A stretch of 64,000 nucleotides of DNA from Calothrix brevissima NIES-22 (GTDB lineage Bacteria; Cyanobacteriota; Cyanobacteriia; Cyanobacteriales; Nostocaceae): contig NZ_AP018207.1 of NCBI RefSeq assembly GCF_002367995.1, positions 2,118,660-2,182,659 of the forward strand, in the 5' to 3' direction. Positions 8,725 to 17,406 of the stretch are shown piece by piece; position 1 is the first letter of the stretch, and each line of letters starts with the position of its first letter. The position numbers and the translations under genes are program-made. The notes beneath the pieces were generated by a model that was given only the letters and a program-made list of their open reading frames with translations, was not told the origin of the DNA and did not search any database.

Positions 8725-8878
8725 GATTGGAGGCAAGGGGGCAGGGGGCAGGGGGACAAGGAGGACAAGGAGGACAAGGGAGACGAATGACAATTGTAGA
8801 GACGCGATTCATCGCGTCTTTGCCCATGCCCAATGCCCAATGCCCAATGCCCGATGCCCAATGCCCAATGCCCTTAAC
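8725..8878. repeat. Composite STRR block with palindrome copy 2
   Basis: GGGGGCA and GGACAAGGA units (about 8730-8782) are followed by the 20-bp palindrome at 8800-8819 and seven CCCAATG-type units (about 8822-8872). The block lies between the divergent end of plsX upstream sequence and the end of pepA. Confidence 0.9.
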
Positions 8879-10346
8879 TCAATACCCAGTCAATGAGGGT
8901 TCTGACACCGAAACCTGTGGCACCGGGGCCGTTGTAGCCGTTTTCTTTATCTGACCATACTGGGCCTGCAATATCTAAGTGTGCCCAAGGGGTGTCTTTA
9001 ACGAATTGTTTGAGGAATAAAGCAGCAGTAATTGCGCCGCCGGGACGGGGGCCAGTATTTTTCATGTCGGCGATGCCAGATTTTAGCCCCTCAAAATATT
9101 TTTCTTCCATTGGCATCCGCCAAATCTTTTCGCCGGTGTTAGCTGCTGCTTTTTCTAATTGGGTAGCTACACCATCATCGGGAGTAAATAAACCAGCAAT
9201 ATCATCACCCAAGGCGATAACATTAGCACCAGTGAGAGTGGCTAAATCCACGATCGCATCTACACCTAATTTATCAGCATAAACTAAGGCGTCAGCAAGG
9301 GTTAAACGTCCTTCTGCATCGGTGTTATTAACTTCAATGGTTTTGCCATTGGAAGCTTTAAGGATGTCGCCTGGGTGCATTGCTTTACCGCTAATCATGT
9401 TTTCGGTGACGGCAGAAATAAAGTGTACTTCGACACCAGGCTTTAATTGGGCAATGGCTTTGGCTGCGCCTAAGGTGGCGGCGGCTCCACCCATATCAAT
9501 TTTCATAGTTTCAATTCCGCTACCAGCGCCTTTAATGTTGAGTCCGCCGGAGTCGAAGGTTAAACCTTTACCAATAATTGCTAGTTTGCGTGTGGGTGTG
9601 CCTTCTGGCTTATAAGTTAGGTGAATAAATTTTGGTGGCAAATCGGAAGCTTGGGCAACTCCGAGAAAAGCACCCATGCCCAACTTTTCACAATCTTCCT
9701 TTTCTAAAATTTGCAGTTGTAAACCGTGGTCTTTGGCGATCGCTTGCGCAGTTTCCGCCATTGTAATCGGTGTTACAGCATTGGCTGGGGCTGCTACTAA
9801 TTCTCTAGCTAAAATTACCCCGGAAACTATTTGATTTGCCTTGGTAATAGCCGCTTCTTGTCCGCCAAATCCTAGTAAATCTACTGTTTCAACTTGTGAT
9901 TTATTTTCTTCAGATTCCGACTTAAAGCGGGTATCTTGATAAAGCGCTAATTGTACACCTTCCGCGATCGCTTGGGCAGTTATCGCCGGATCGTTGTTCC
10001 ATAATGGAAAACTAAAACCTAAAACTTTCGTTTTTTGCTTCTTCGCTACCCGCCCAACAGCCGCAGCAGCCCGTCGTAAACCATCGACTTTCAGTGAGTC
10101 AGCTTTTCCCAAACCCACCAAAATCACTTTTTTTACAGGAGTACTAGCAGCTATCCGCGTAAAAATAGTGCTATTGGCTTTACCCTTAAATTCTTCTTCG
10201 GCAATAAGTTCTTTCAAAATCCCGGCAAATTTACTATCTAAAGTCGCCAATTCGCCAGTTAACTCTACGCCATCTTCAAATAAGCCAATTGCTAAAGTAT
10301 CTCCTGTCCACTCCAATAGAGAGGTATCACTTGCTCTAATTACCAT
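8874..10346 (-). CDS. pepA: Leucyl (cytosol) aminopeptidase PepA
   Basis: A 490-residue M17 family metallo-aminopeptidase that removes N-terminal residues from peptides in the cytoplasm. The C-terminal catalytic domain has the two-metal/active-site signatures [30 protein letters not shown], and the family pattern [14 protein letters not shown]. The N-terminal domain (about 1-170) is the macro-like domain of the hexameric enzyme. Length and motif spacing are ordinary. It starts at the ATG at 10346. The stop codon runs into the CCCAATG repeat block (8874 overlaps its end). No operon partner is evident; the next gene upstream on the strand is separated by an STRR array. Confidence 0.96.
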   Translation of the reverse strand: MVIRASDTSLLEWTGDTLAIGLFEDGVELTGELATLDSKFAGILKELIAEEEFKGKANSTIFTRIAASTPVKKVILVGLGKADSLKVDGLRRAAAAVGRVAKKQKTKVLGFSFPLWNNDPAITAQAIAEGVQLALYQDTRFKSESEENKSQVETVDLLGFGGQEAAITKANQIVSGVILARELVAAPANAVTPITMAETAQAIAKDHGLQLQILEKEDCEKLGMGAFLGVAQASDLPPKFIHLTYKPEGTPTRKLAIIGKGLTFDSGGLNIKGAGSGIETMKIDMGGAAATLGAAKAIAQLKPGVEVHFISAVTENMISGKAMHPGDILKASNGKTIEVNNTDAEGRLTLADALVYADKLGVDAIVDLATLTGANVIALGDDIAGLFTPDDGVATQLEKAAANTGEKIWRMPMEEKYFEGLKSGIADMKNTGPRPGGAITAALFLKQFVKDTPWAHLDIAGPVWSDKENGYNGPGATGFGVRTLIDWVLS

Positions 10347-10406
10347 TTTGGGATTTTGTGTAAAACTTCTTGTACCAGTATTGCTTAAAAATCTCTGTTC
10401 GTGCTT

Positions 10407-10545
10407 AGAAAGATTAGGGGCTAGGGGCTAGGGGCTAGGGGCTAGGGACTAGGGAAGGGGACAAGAAAGACAAGGAGGACAAGGGAGACAAGGAGGATAA
10501 GTAACTATTGACTATGGACTATTGACCATTGACTATTGACCAATA
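10407..10545. repeat. STRR array (GGGGCTA, GGACAAGGA, GACTATT)
   Basis: Four GGGGCTA heptamers, then GACAAGGAG-type 9-mers, then GACTATT heptamers. The last units overlap the 3' end of the EcsC-like gene (stop at 10533). Confidence 0.9.
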
Positions 10546-11618
10546 TCAAATTTCTTTGCGATCGCGTCAATGATATTCTGTTCTACTTCTGTAGTTTCAC
10601 TGTTGAGTTGGGCAATTTTTTGACATTGTGCTAGCAAGGGAATGGCAAAATCACGATTGAGTTGATTCAGCAGGCTATCTAAAGGTTGGGGCGATTTGAT
10701 ATTCTGGGCGATCGCAGTTAATGAATTCTCACTCAGGTTGATGGCTTTTAACTCCGGGAGAATTTCTGCCCAAGTTTTGTCAGGGTGGCTGGCAAGGATC
10801 ATGTGGACTAAAATTTGATCCATGACTGCTTCTTGTGCGATCGCGGTTTCTAAGTATTTTTCACTTTGTTGCTTTAATGTATTTAATGTCTCTGGCGAAT
10901 TGAGAGACGTAGATTCATCTAACTTAGCTTCGTAAAATCGACAAGCAGCATAACCCAGAGAATAAATCATTGTCGCATTAGAACTAACCGCGATCGCTGC
11001 ACCAGCAAACGGTACATTTCGCAGCAAACCTAAACCCGCAGCTTTTAATAAACGACTACCGCCCAAAGCTAAACCAAAAATTGCCAACACTTCACCCTTG
11101 CGCGCCGAATCTTTTAAATCTAATCCGTAGGCGGCGGCAATTTGATACAGCATTTCTGATTGTAATTCTGTTGTCGCCGCCAAATCAATGGCTAATAAAG
11201 CTGCTGCGACTCCTGGCAAAATACTAGTAGCTAATCCAATTCCACCAGCTTTAGTAGCTTTTTCTACCATGATGCGGTGAGCAATTTGGCTGGGTGATTC
11301 TTGGGGATACTGTTGTTTTAATTTGTTGACTGTATCTTGGGCTTTTTGCAAATCAATATTTGCACTTGCACCAATCAACCAATTAAGATTTAAGACACCA
11401 GATAATTTGCGAATTAGCCAATTTTCACCAAGGCTATTCACTAAATTTCCCGTGTTTTGGGTAGATTGTTCAATTAGCTTGTGGGTTTCCTTAACAAAAT
11501 TTCTGGCTACCCAGCTTACAGTTTCAGCAACAGTTTCTAAAAATGATTTTTCATCTTTTTTTGTATTCTTAATAGAAGAATTATTTTCTTGCTGATTTAT
11601 TTTAATTTTCTCTGCCAT
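10533..11618 (-). CDS. EcsC-like protein of unknown function
   Basis: A 361-residue protein. The N-terminal 50 residues are polar and K/N-rich (SSIKNTKKDEKSFLETV). The middle has glycine/alanine-rich hydrophobic helices: KAGGIGLATSILPGVAAALLAIDLAAT (about 122-148), GLALGGSRLLKAAGLGLL (about 181-198) and VPFAGAAIAVSSNATMIYSLGYAACRFYEAK (about 201-231). This pattern resembles the EcsC family, soluble or membrane-attached proteins with no settled role. The C-terminal 110 residues are helical and charged. I cannot name a function. The gene stands alone, between repeat blocks, and its stop lies in an STRR array. Confidence 0.6.
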   Translation of the reverse strand: MAEKIKINQQENNSSIKNTKKDEKSFLETVAETVSWVARNFVKETHKLIEQSTQNTGNLVNSLGENWLIRKLSGVLNLNWLIGASANIDLQKAQDTVNKLKQQYPQESPSQIAHRIMVEKATKAGGIGLATSILPGVAAALLAIDLAATTELQSEMLYQIAAAYGLDLKDSARKGEVLAIFGLALGGSRLLKAAGLGLLRNVPFAGAAIAVSSNATMIYSLGYAACRFYEAKLDESTSLNSPETLNTLKQQSEKYLETAIAQEAVMDQILVHMILASHPDKTWAEILPELKAINLSENSLTAIAQNIKSPQPLDSLLNQLNRDFAIPLLAQCQKIAQLNSETTEVEQNIIDAIAKKFDIGQ

Positions 11619-11974
11619 TGCTGGGCACCTTAATTGTTAAGCCTTGCTAGTTTATTTGTAGCAAAGATGCCTGAAATTAACCTCTTTCTCTGAGAATAAG
11701 TCTTTAGTTAATCATCAACTACAGCAAATCTAAATTGTTCGTGAAAATCTTCTCTGTGTTCTTTCTTCGTGTACTTTGTGTACTAGCCTGCGGCAACGGC
11801 TTCGCCGAACGCGGTTCATTATAATCATTTTTTGTTCACAACCTATCTAGGATTGCTGTATAACCATTAGACAATACAGTTCAGTTAAGCATTACTTCCT
11901 TCTATTTCTTCTTCTCTCCGCGTCCTTGGCGTCTTGGCGGTTCATTAAAAAAATTGAGCATCGCAGCAACTCGC

Positions 11975-12244
11975 AGGGGCGGGGTTGCCCATTGGTGTCA
12001 ACTTAAGTTCTCTCACTTACCCGACGTACCGCCCGCAGGCTGTAAGCCTGGGGCTAACGTTACAAAGCCCACCTGCGTGGGCTAAGAAAATTTAGCCCGC
12101 GCAGGTGGGCTTTGTTCAATTAGCCGCACCCTTCGAGGGTGACGGCGGTTGATTGGGTAAGCGAGGGGTTGGGGGTGAGGGGAAAAACCTTGCTACAAAG
12201 CGGGTTTCGCCTTAAATTGACACAAATGGGTTCCCCCGCCCCTA
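11975..12244. mobile_element. MITE-like element, copy 1
   Basis: About 270 bp bounded by imperfect 33-bp inverted ends at 11975-12007 and 12211-12243/4; 28 of 33 positions match. The shared core is CCCATTGGTGTCAACTTAAG, with AGGGGCGGGG at the tips. The interior has smaller hairpins, for instance AGCCCACCTGCGTGGGCTAA facing TTAGCCCGCGCAGGTGGGCT (about 12067-12114). No ORF. A second element with the same end core lies at 44026-44253. Confidence 0.7.
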
Positions 12245-12419
12245 CAATTTGGCATAATTTATTTTTTGGAATTCCCGGATTGTCGTGTTAACCGCTTTTT
12301 GGGTATCTTCATCACAAAAACATAATTAAACCGATTGTCATCATCCAAAAGGCAAATTCCTGCATAATTTAGCGAAAAACTTACTCATTTTGCCTTTTTG
12401 CCTACTCATTTATCGAAAA

Positions 12420-12615
12420 CGCTTACTGAAAAAGCTTTAACGCTTACTCATTTTGGTGTTTTCCGCAGATGAAATGCTGTAACGCTTACTTAAAAAGCTT
12501 AAATGCTTACTCATTTTGGTATTTTCCGCAGATGAAAAGGTTAAACACTTTCTCATTTTGGTGTTTTCCGCAGGTGAAAAGGTTAAACACTTTCTCATTT
12601 CGGTGTTTCACGAAC
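12420..12615. repeat. Tandem repeat with 21- and 42-nt units
   Basis: Unit B (21 nt, CGCTTACTGAAAAAGCTTTAA type) occurs at 12420-12440 and 12483-12503. Unit A (42 nt, containing CTCATTTTGGTGTTTTCCGC) occurs at 12441-12482, 12504-12545 and 12546-12587, with a decayed copy from 12588. The order is B-A-B-A-A-A'. Confidence 0.85.
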
Positions 12616-12731
12616 TTATTTTGGTCTACAGCTTACCCAAGATAAAATTAGGGATTGAACCGCCAAGACGCCAAGGACGCCAAGATTTAAGAGATTAGGA
12701 GAATTGAGAGTATCTTCAGCAAGAAAGGCTA

Positions 12732-13568
12732 TTATCTGACAGCATCTCTAATTTTCATCGCTTGACTTAGCACTGCGCCATTTGACAAAAATTGATTATC
12801 CCGCAATATCTCATAGAGATTCGTCTGACTCTCTAGTAAGCAAGCATGTCCACTTTCAGGTAAAACTACCATTTGGCTGTGAGGGAAGATATTAACTAGC
12901 CGCTTGACTTCCTCTACAGAAGGTAAAAGTCGATCCTGAAGACCGGCGATGAGTAATACTGGTTGTGTCAGTTGGCGTAGTTTTTCTTCTTCAACCTCAA
13001 ATTCGCGTAGTAAAGCCACGCGCCACATAATTGTTTCGGGGGGTACGGAACGCATACTTTTGAGTAGTTCTTGGCGATCGCTCTGCGTCATCCGTTGTAA
13101 AGATGCTAAAAATGGTAAAAGTCCTAACGCGCCGATTTCATACAGCCAAGGATGTACTAGGTAAGTTAGCTGGGAAGCCCAGGTGAACCAAGGACGTAAT
13201 TTAAAGCTAGAAGCAGGGTTAATCAGGATAATTCTTGTAAATAACTGGGGTGCTTGGATGGCTACTTTCATCGCTAAACAACCACCAAAGGATTCACCAC
13301 ACAGATAAATGGGGCGCTGAGAGTTTTTGGACAACTCAGTATAAATTAATTCCACTACGTTATTGGTGAGTACTTCCCAGGTAGTCAAGTCTTGACGGGG
13401 AATTGCTAAACAGCGCACATCAAAACCCTTTTCCAATCCCGCAGTTTGCGATCGCAATAGTTGACCTGTGCCATCCATTCCTGGCAAATAAACAAATAAG
13501 GGAAATTCTGGCTGGATACGTTTAGGAGTGAGGAAACAGGGCTTTAACTCAACTTCTGGCATTGTCAA
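12732..13568 (-). CDS. Alpha/beta hydrolase resembling the hydrolase domain of phytyl ester synthases
   Basis: A 278-residue alpha/beta hydrolase fold protein. It has LFVYLPGMDGTGQLLRSQ (oxyanion region, about 24-41), the nucleophile elbow CGESFGGCLAMKVA (Ser about 93), ILINPASSF, the acid region LLIAGLQDRLLPS (Asp about 213) and the His in ESGHACLLES (about 240). The LPGMDGTG and GESFGGCLA motifs resemble the N-terminal half of plant phytyl ester synthases (PES1/PES2). The next gene on the strand, 346 bp upstream, encodes a PlsC-like acyltransferase, the type of domain forming the other half of PES. A role in phytol, galactolipid or acyl ester metabolism is inference. Alternatives are a generic esterase or thioesterase. 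Confidence 0.75.
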   Translation of the reverse strand: MTMPEVELKPCFLTPKRIQPEFPLFVYLPGMDGTGQLLRSQTAGLEKGFDVRCLAIPRQDLTTWEVLTNNVVELIYTELSKNSQRPIYLCGESFGGCLAMKVAIQAPQLFTRIILINPASSFKLRPWFTWASQLTYLVHPWLYEIGALGLLPFLASLQRMTQSDRQELLKSMRSVPPETIMWRVALLREFEVEEEKLRQLTQPVLLIAGLQDRLLPSVEEVKRLVNIFPHSQMVVLPESGHACLLESQTNLYEILRDNQFLSNGAVLSQAMKIRDAVR

Positions 13569-13914
13569 TTTTTAATTAATTTTGTTATATTTCTCAACTT
13601 TACCTGGTGTCAGCGCCATATTTTTTAAGTTTGACCATTCATTTGCAGTTAATTTGTGAATTTATATACATTTCTGGTCAAAAATCGGAGATAAAAAATC
13701 AAAATCAATATACATATATATTGTGTAATTTTTGTGTAAATTCTTGCCAAAAAAATTTACAAATTCCCTAATTTAAAACTCCTTGACATTTAATTTTTGC
13801 TAGTGCTATCACTAAAAAGATTGTCCTGCGGTCGATGTATAGGCAATTAATTTATAGTAAGTATCGCTATCATGTTGTAGATGGTGAGATAAACCATCCA
13901 CAATTGGAGATATT
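13569..13914. other. AT-rich intergenic region
   Basis: These 346 bp between the acyltransferase and hydrolase genes are AT-rich with runs of A and T. I see no ORF, hairpin terminator or repeat in it. A promoter for the hydrolase is likely but not resolved. Confidence 0.5.
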
Positions 13915-14640
13915 TTAATAACAACCTTGGCGAAGTAAGTTGGCGATTTCATCATGACAGCTATCTGTCAGTTCAGCCACAACATTTTTCGCTTGTTTTC
14001 CTTGATATTGTTTTTGATGTTGGGGTTTAATCCAATAGGGATGACCAATTAACACTGCGACTCGACGATAGATAACCAAGGGATGCCAACCTGGTTGATT
14101 AAACAAAGCTTCGCTAGGGTCAAAGAGACTTAATAGGCGTAAGGGCACAGCTGTGGTGTTGACTTCTTCTAAAGAGGCGATCGCGATTGGTAAAACCGCC
14201 AAGTCTCTCACCGATGCTCGTAATGCCAAATGCGCAAATCCTCGCTGAAATTCACCAATATGATGGGGCTGAGTATATTTTACCATTGGTTCAGTGCCTT
14301 CGGGAAACACTCCCACCATCTGTTTGGACTGCAACAGCATCTGCGATTGGGCAAAAAAGCTCTGTTGGCGTTTATGAGTATCCTCTAAAGGAAAGCACCC
14401 CAATTGTCCTGTCACCAATTCCCGCAGAATTGGTACTTGTCCCATGTAATGATGACAAGCAAAGCGGATAGGAGTGGATAGCGCCGCCATTAAAATCAGC
14501 GCATCCATAAAGCTGCGGTGATTGCTAACGACTAAAACACTAGCATCACGAGGAATCCGATCCTCGTAATAAAGAAGCATTCTCGTTGATAATGCTGCTA
14601 ATGACCATCGAGAAATCTCCAGAGGATTATTTACATTCAT
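13915..14640 (-). CDS. Lysophospholipid acyltransferase family protein (PlsC-like)
   Basis: A 241-residue member of the LPLAT superfamily. Motif I is SNHRSFMDAL (H-x4-D, about 43-50), a substrate region GQVPILRELVTGQLGCFPL follows, motif III is GVFPEGTEPM (about 113), and motif IV lies near LAVLPIAIAS. The start is the ATG at 14640; an upstream in-frame TTG (14649) is less likely. It is distinct from the operon PlsC at 4752-5390. Its neighbour on the same strand is an alpha/beta hydrolase, a pairing that recalls the fused hydrolase-acyltransferase layout of plant phytyl ester synthases; cyanobacterial acyltransferases of this broad type (for example slr2103 of Synechocystis) make phytyl esters and triacylglycerol. 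Substrate is not established here. Confidence 0.8.
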   Translation of the reverse strand: MNVNNPLEISRWSLAALSTRMLLYYEDRIPRDASVLVVSNHRSFMDALILMAALSTPIRFACHHYMGQVPILRELVTGQLGCFPLEDTHKRQQSFFAQSQMLLQSKQMVGVFPEGTEPMVKYTQPHHIGEFQRGFAHLALRASVRDLAVLPIAIASLEEVNTTAVPLRLLSLFDPSEALFNQPGWHPLVIYRRVAVLIGHPYWIKPQHQKQYQGKQAKNVVAELTDSCHDEIANLLRQGCY

Positions 14641-14649
14641 AGCAATCAA

Positions 14650-15011
14650 TATATTTTTCCGAAAATATCGCAGTTTATCTTGACTTAAGATTACATTTCT
14701 TCACCAGTATCACGACTGTCTTCAGGTAGAAATGTCTCATTTCCAAGTCGTCTATATTTTCTGAGTCAGGATTTTTGTATTTTTCGCCACAATCAGTCCA
14801 ATTAAACGCTTTACTAACTATCTGTTAGCCGCTATTTTTTAACTATTGGCATAAATTAGCTGGCGTTATATCAGTCATAAAATAATTGGTCTGAATAGAT
14901 TTGCTAATATTAAGGTGTCATTTGAAAAAAAAGTAGCAATGTTATATAATTACGTGGTTTTGCCGACAATAGTAAGATAAAAACGTTTTAATAAGTTGTT
15001 TTTAATTGTGC
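14650..15011. promoter_or_regulatory. Divergent intergenic region upstream of metG
   Basis: About 360 AT-rich bp between divergent genes, so it should hold promoters for both. The stretch TTGAAAAAAAAGTAGCAATGTTATATAATTACG is seen in part near 14921-14955: TTGAAA at 14922 and TATAAT at 14944 are spaced 16 bp, a plausible promoter for metG. Confidence 0.45.
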
Positions 15012-16613
15012 ATGAATCTAGTGAATAAAAAAGTAAAAACATTTGCACTGACAACACCGCTATATTATGTCAACGATGTCCCTCATGTTGGTAGTGCTTA
15101 TACAACGATGGCTGCTGATGTCGTAGCACGATTTCAACGGCTTTTAGGAAATGAAGTCCTGCTCATTACCGGAACAGATGAACATGGTCAAAAAATCCAG
15201 CGTTCAGCAGAAAATCTCGGCAAAGCACCCCAGGAATTTTGCGATGAAATCTCTTTGACTTTCTCTTCTCTGTGGGAATTGCTGAATATTAAATACGATC
15301 GCTTTATTCGCACTACCTCACCCCGTCATGAGGCGATCGTCAAAGAATTTTTCCAGCGAGTGTGGGATGCTGGTGATATCTATCAGGGACAACAAAAAGG
15401 CTGGTATTGTGTATCTTGTGAAGAATTTAAGGAAGAACGTGAACTATTAGAGGGAAACCGTTGTCCCATTCACACTAACAAAGAAGTTGAATGGCGCGAC
15501 GAACAAAACTACTTCTTCCGCTTATCCAAATACCAAAGTCAACTCCAAGCACTTTACGCAGCCAAACCTGATTTTATCCAGCCAGCAAGTAGGCGTAATG
15601 AAGTCCTTAACTTCGTAAATCAAGGGTTGCAAGACTTTTCTATTTCCAGAGTCAATTTAGATTGGGGTTTTCCTGTACCAGTAGATCCCCAGCATACCCT
15701 TTATGTCTGGTTTGATGCGCTGCTAGGTTATGTCACAGCATTATTAGAACCAGATGCGGAACCCACTTTAGCGAACGCCTTAGCTAAATGGTGGCCGATG
15801 AATTTACATCTAATTGGTAAGGATATTTTACGCTTTCATGCAGTGTACTGGCCTGCTATGTTACTAAGTGCTGGCTTACCCTTACCAGAACAAGTATTTG
15901 GACATGGTTTTTTAACTAAAGACGGGCAAAAAATGGGTAAAAGCTTGGGGAATACCCTCAACCCCGTAGAACTTGTGCAGCGTTATGGTAGCGACGCCGT
16001 TCGTTATTACTTCCTTAAGGAAATAGAATTTGGCAAGGATGGCGATTTTAATGAAGTTAGATTCATTAATGTTTTGAATGCAGATTTGGCAAATGATTTA
16101 GGTAATTTGCTCAATCGTACCCTCAACATGGTGAAGAAATATTGCGGCGGTAATGTACCAGCAGTTGCTAGTGCAGCCATTCCCACAGAAAATCCTTTAA
16201 AAACGATTGGGTTAGATTTAGGAGAAAAAGTCAAAAATGCTTACTTTACGCTAGCCTTTAACCAGGCTTGCGAGGCTATTTTATTGCTCGTGCAAGCCAG
16301 CAATAAATTTATTGATGAACAAGCTCCTTGGACATTATACAAGCAAGGACAACAGGAAAAATTAGAACAAGTGCTGTATGCAGTTCTAGAATCAGTTAGA
16401 CTAGCTGCTTATCTGTTGTCCCCAGTAATTCCCAATATCAGTAGCGATATTTATCAGCAATTGGGCTTCGGAATTAACTTTAATGAGCCAAGAGAAAGTG
16501 CGATCGCCGCACCTTTCGATGTTCATGCCACCTGGGGGTTACTATCGGATCAACAACAGTTGGGTACACCCCAACCAATTTTTAAGCGGATAGAAGCTCC
16601 GAAAAACGATTAG
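15012..16613 (+). CDS. metG: Methionyl-tRNA synthetase
   Basis: Class I aminoacyl-tRNA synthetase that charges tRNA-Met in the cytoplasm. The HIGH motif is HVGS (residues 25-28) and the KMSKS motif is KMGKS in DGQKMGKSLGNTL (about 300). A connective-peptide zinc knuckle of short type is reduced to CVSCEEF and a later lone CPIH, so a single metal site at most. The C-terminal anticodon-binding domain follows (LNADLANDLGNLLNR). At 533 residues it lacks the C-terminal EMAP-like dimerisation domain, as is usual in many cyanobacteria. I chose the ATG at 15012; the in-frame TTG at 15006 is less likely. Confidence 0.95.
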   Translation: MNLVNKKVKTFALTTPLYYVNDVPHVGSAYTTMAADVVARFQRLLGNEVLLITGTDEHGQKIQRSAENLGKAPQEFCDEISLTFSSLWELLNIKYDRFIRTTSPRHEAIVKEFFQRVWDAGDIYQGQQKGWYCVSCEEFKEERELLEGNRCPIHTNKEVEWRDEQNYFFRLSKYQSQLQALYAAKPDFIQPASRRNEVLNFVNQGLQDFSISRVNLDWGFPVPVDPQHTLYVWFDALLGYVTALLEPDAEPTLANALAKWWPMNLHLIGKDILRFHAVYWPAMLLSAGLPLPEQVFGHGFLTKDGQKMGKSLGNTLNPVELVQRYGSDAVRYYFLKEIEFGKDGDFNEVRFINVLNADLANDLGNLLNRTLNMVKKYCGGNVPAVASAAIPTENPLKTIGLDLGEKVKNAYFTLAFNQACEAILLLVQASNKFIDEQAPWTLYKQGQQEKLEQVLYAVLESVRLAAYLLSPVIPNISSDIYQQLGFGINFNEPRESAIAAPFDVHATWGLLSDQQQLGTPQPIFKRIEAPKND

Positions 16614-16663
16614 TATTTTCATTTTTTGATTTTGCCTAATCTCTAATTCTGTCAAAAAAAGCT

Positions 16664-16686
16664 TGGGGCTATAGAGATTAGCCCCA
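16664..16686. terminator. Hairpin downstream of metG
   Basis: An 8-bp perfect stem TGGGGCTA (16664-16671) / TAGCCCCA (16679-16686) with a 7-nt loop, 50 bp after the metG stop. It has no T-run on the plus strand (seven As precede it), so it is a weak terminator candidate for metG. Confidence 0.4.
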
Positions 16687-16767
16687 GGGGATTATCATAA
16701 ATCGCTGTCAATTTCCATGAAAAAAGTTAAAACCAGTATCAAAAATCACAAGAATAATAATTGAGGT

Positions 16768-17406
16768 ATGACATCAATGTTGAATAATTTAGAAAATGAT
16801 TCCATATTTACCCCGGAACAAGTTTTAGAAAATCGGGGTCGTGTAGCTATATTTATTGATGGTTCAAATTTATTTTATGCGGCACTGCAATTAGGAATCG
16901 AAATTGATTACACCAAGTTACTTTGTAGATTAACTGGCGGTTCTAGACTGTTACGGGCTTTTTTCTACACAGGCGTAGACCGCACCAACGAAAAACAACA
17001 AGGCTTTCTGTTGTGGATGCGGCGCAATGGCTATCGAGTCATCGCCAAAGATTTAGTCCAGCTACCAGACGGCTCAAAAAAAGCCAATTTAGATGTGGAA
17101 ATAGCCGTAGATATGATGGCATTAGTTGACTCTTATGATACCGCAGTCTTAGTCAGTGGTGATGGCGATTTAGCCTATGCAGTCAACTCAGTCAGCTATC
17201 GGGGTGTCAGGGTAGAAGTAGTTAGTTTACGTTCCATGACTAGCGACAGCTTAATCAACGTGAGCGATCGCTATATTGACTTAGAAGCAATCAAAGAAGA
17301 TATCCAAAAAACCCCCCGCCAAAGCTATCCATACCGTCCTTTATCGGGTATGGGCTTTTTAGACGATCCCAGAGACGCTGATGGACATTTAGAAATTCAA
17401 GATTAA
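16768..17406 (+). CDS. NYN-domain protein, LabA/DUF88 family
   Basis: A 212-residue protein with a PIN-like NYN nuclease domain: GRVAIFIDGSNLFYAAL (about 26-42, first acidic residue), the middle LDVEIAVDMMALVDSYDTAVLVSGDGDLAYAVN (about 110-142, acidic cluster), and VEVVSLRSMTSDSLINVSDRYIDL. This is the family of cyanobacterial LabA, a regulator in circadian output, and may bind or cut RNA. Whether this copy is the LabA ortholog cannot be settled here. The GAGG before the ATG at 16768 is only one base away, so an ATG at 16777 (start MLNNLEND) is a real alternative. Its stop overlaps the start of the next gene by one base (TAATG), so the two are translationally linked. Confidence 0.88.
   Translation: MTSMLNNLENDSIFTPEQVLENRGRVAIFIDGSNLFYAALQLGIEIDYTKLLCRLTGGSRLLRAFFYTGVDRTNEKQQGFLLWMRRNGYRVIAKDLVQLPDGSKKANLDVEIAVDMMALVDSYDTAVLVSGDGDLAYAVNSVSYRGVRVEVVSLRSMTSDSLINVSDRYIDLEAIKEDIQKTPRQSYPYRPLSGMGFLDDPRDADGHLEIQD

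Larger units (their letters stand above)
11619..12731. other. Gene-free, repeat-rich region of 1.1 kb
   Basis: No supportable gene. It holds several dispersed repeats: one near 11925-11946 (GTCCTTGGCGTCTTGGCGG) whose inverted partner is at about 12660-12682, a MITE-like element (11975-12244), and 42/63-nt tandem repeats (12420-12615). A 61-codon reading at 12516-12698 is just the translation of the tandem repeats. Confidence 0.75.

Noticed and set aside
8708-8896. Several overlapping ORFs around 8563-8954 on both strands
   Set aside because: They read STRR units and the palindrome; none has a family pattern.
12516-12698. Plus-strand ORF of 60 residues with 14-residue repeats
   Set aside because: It is the translation of the 42-nt tandem repeat; start is not ATG-supported and there is no Shine-Dalgarno sequence.
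16664-16686. Hairpin after metG as a riboswitch or attenuator
   Set aside because: Only one simple stem and no leader gene; at best a terminator.
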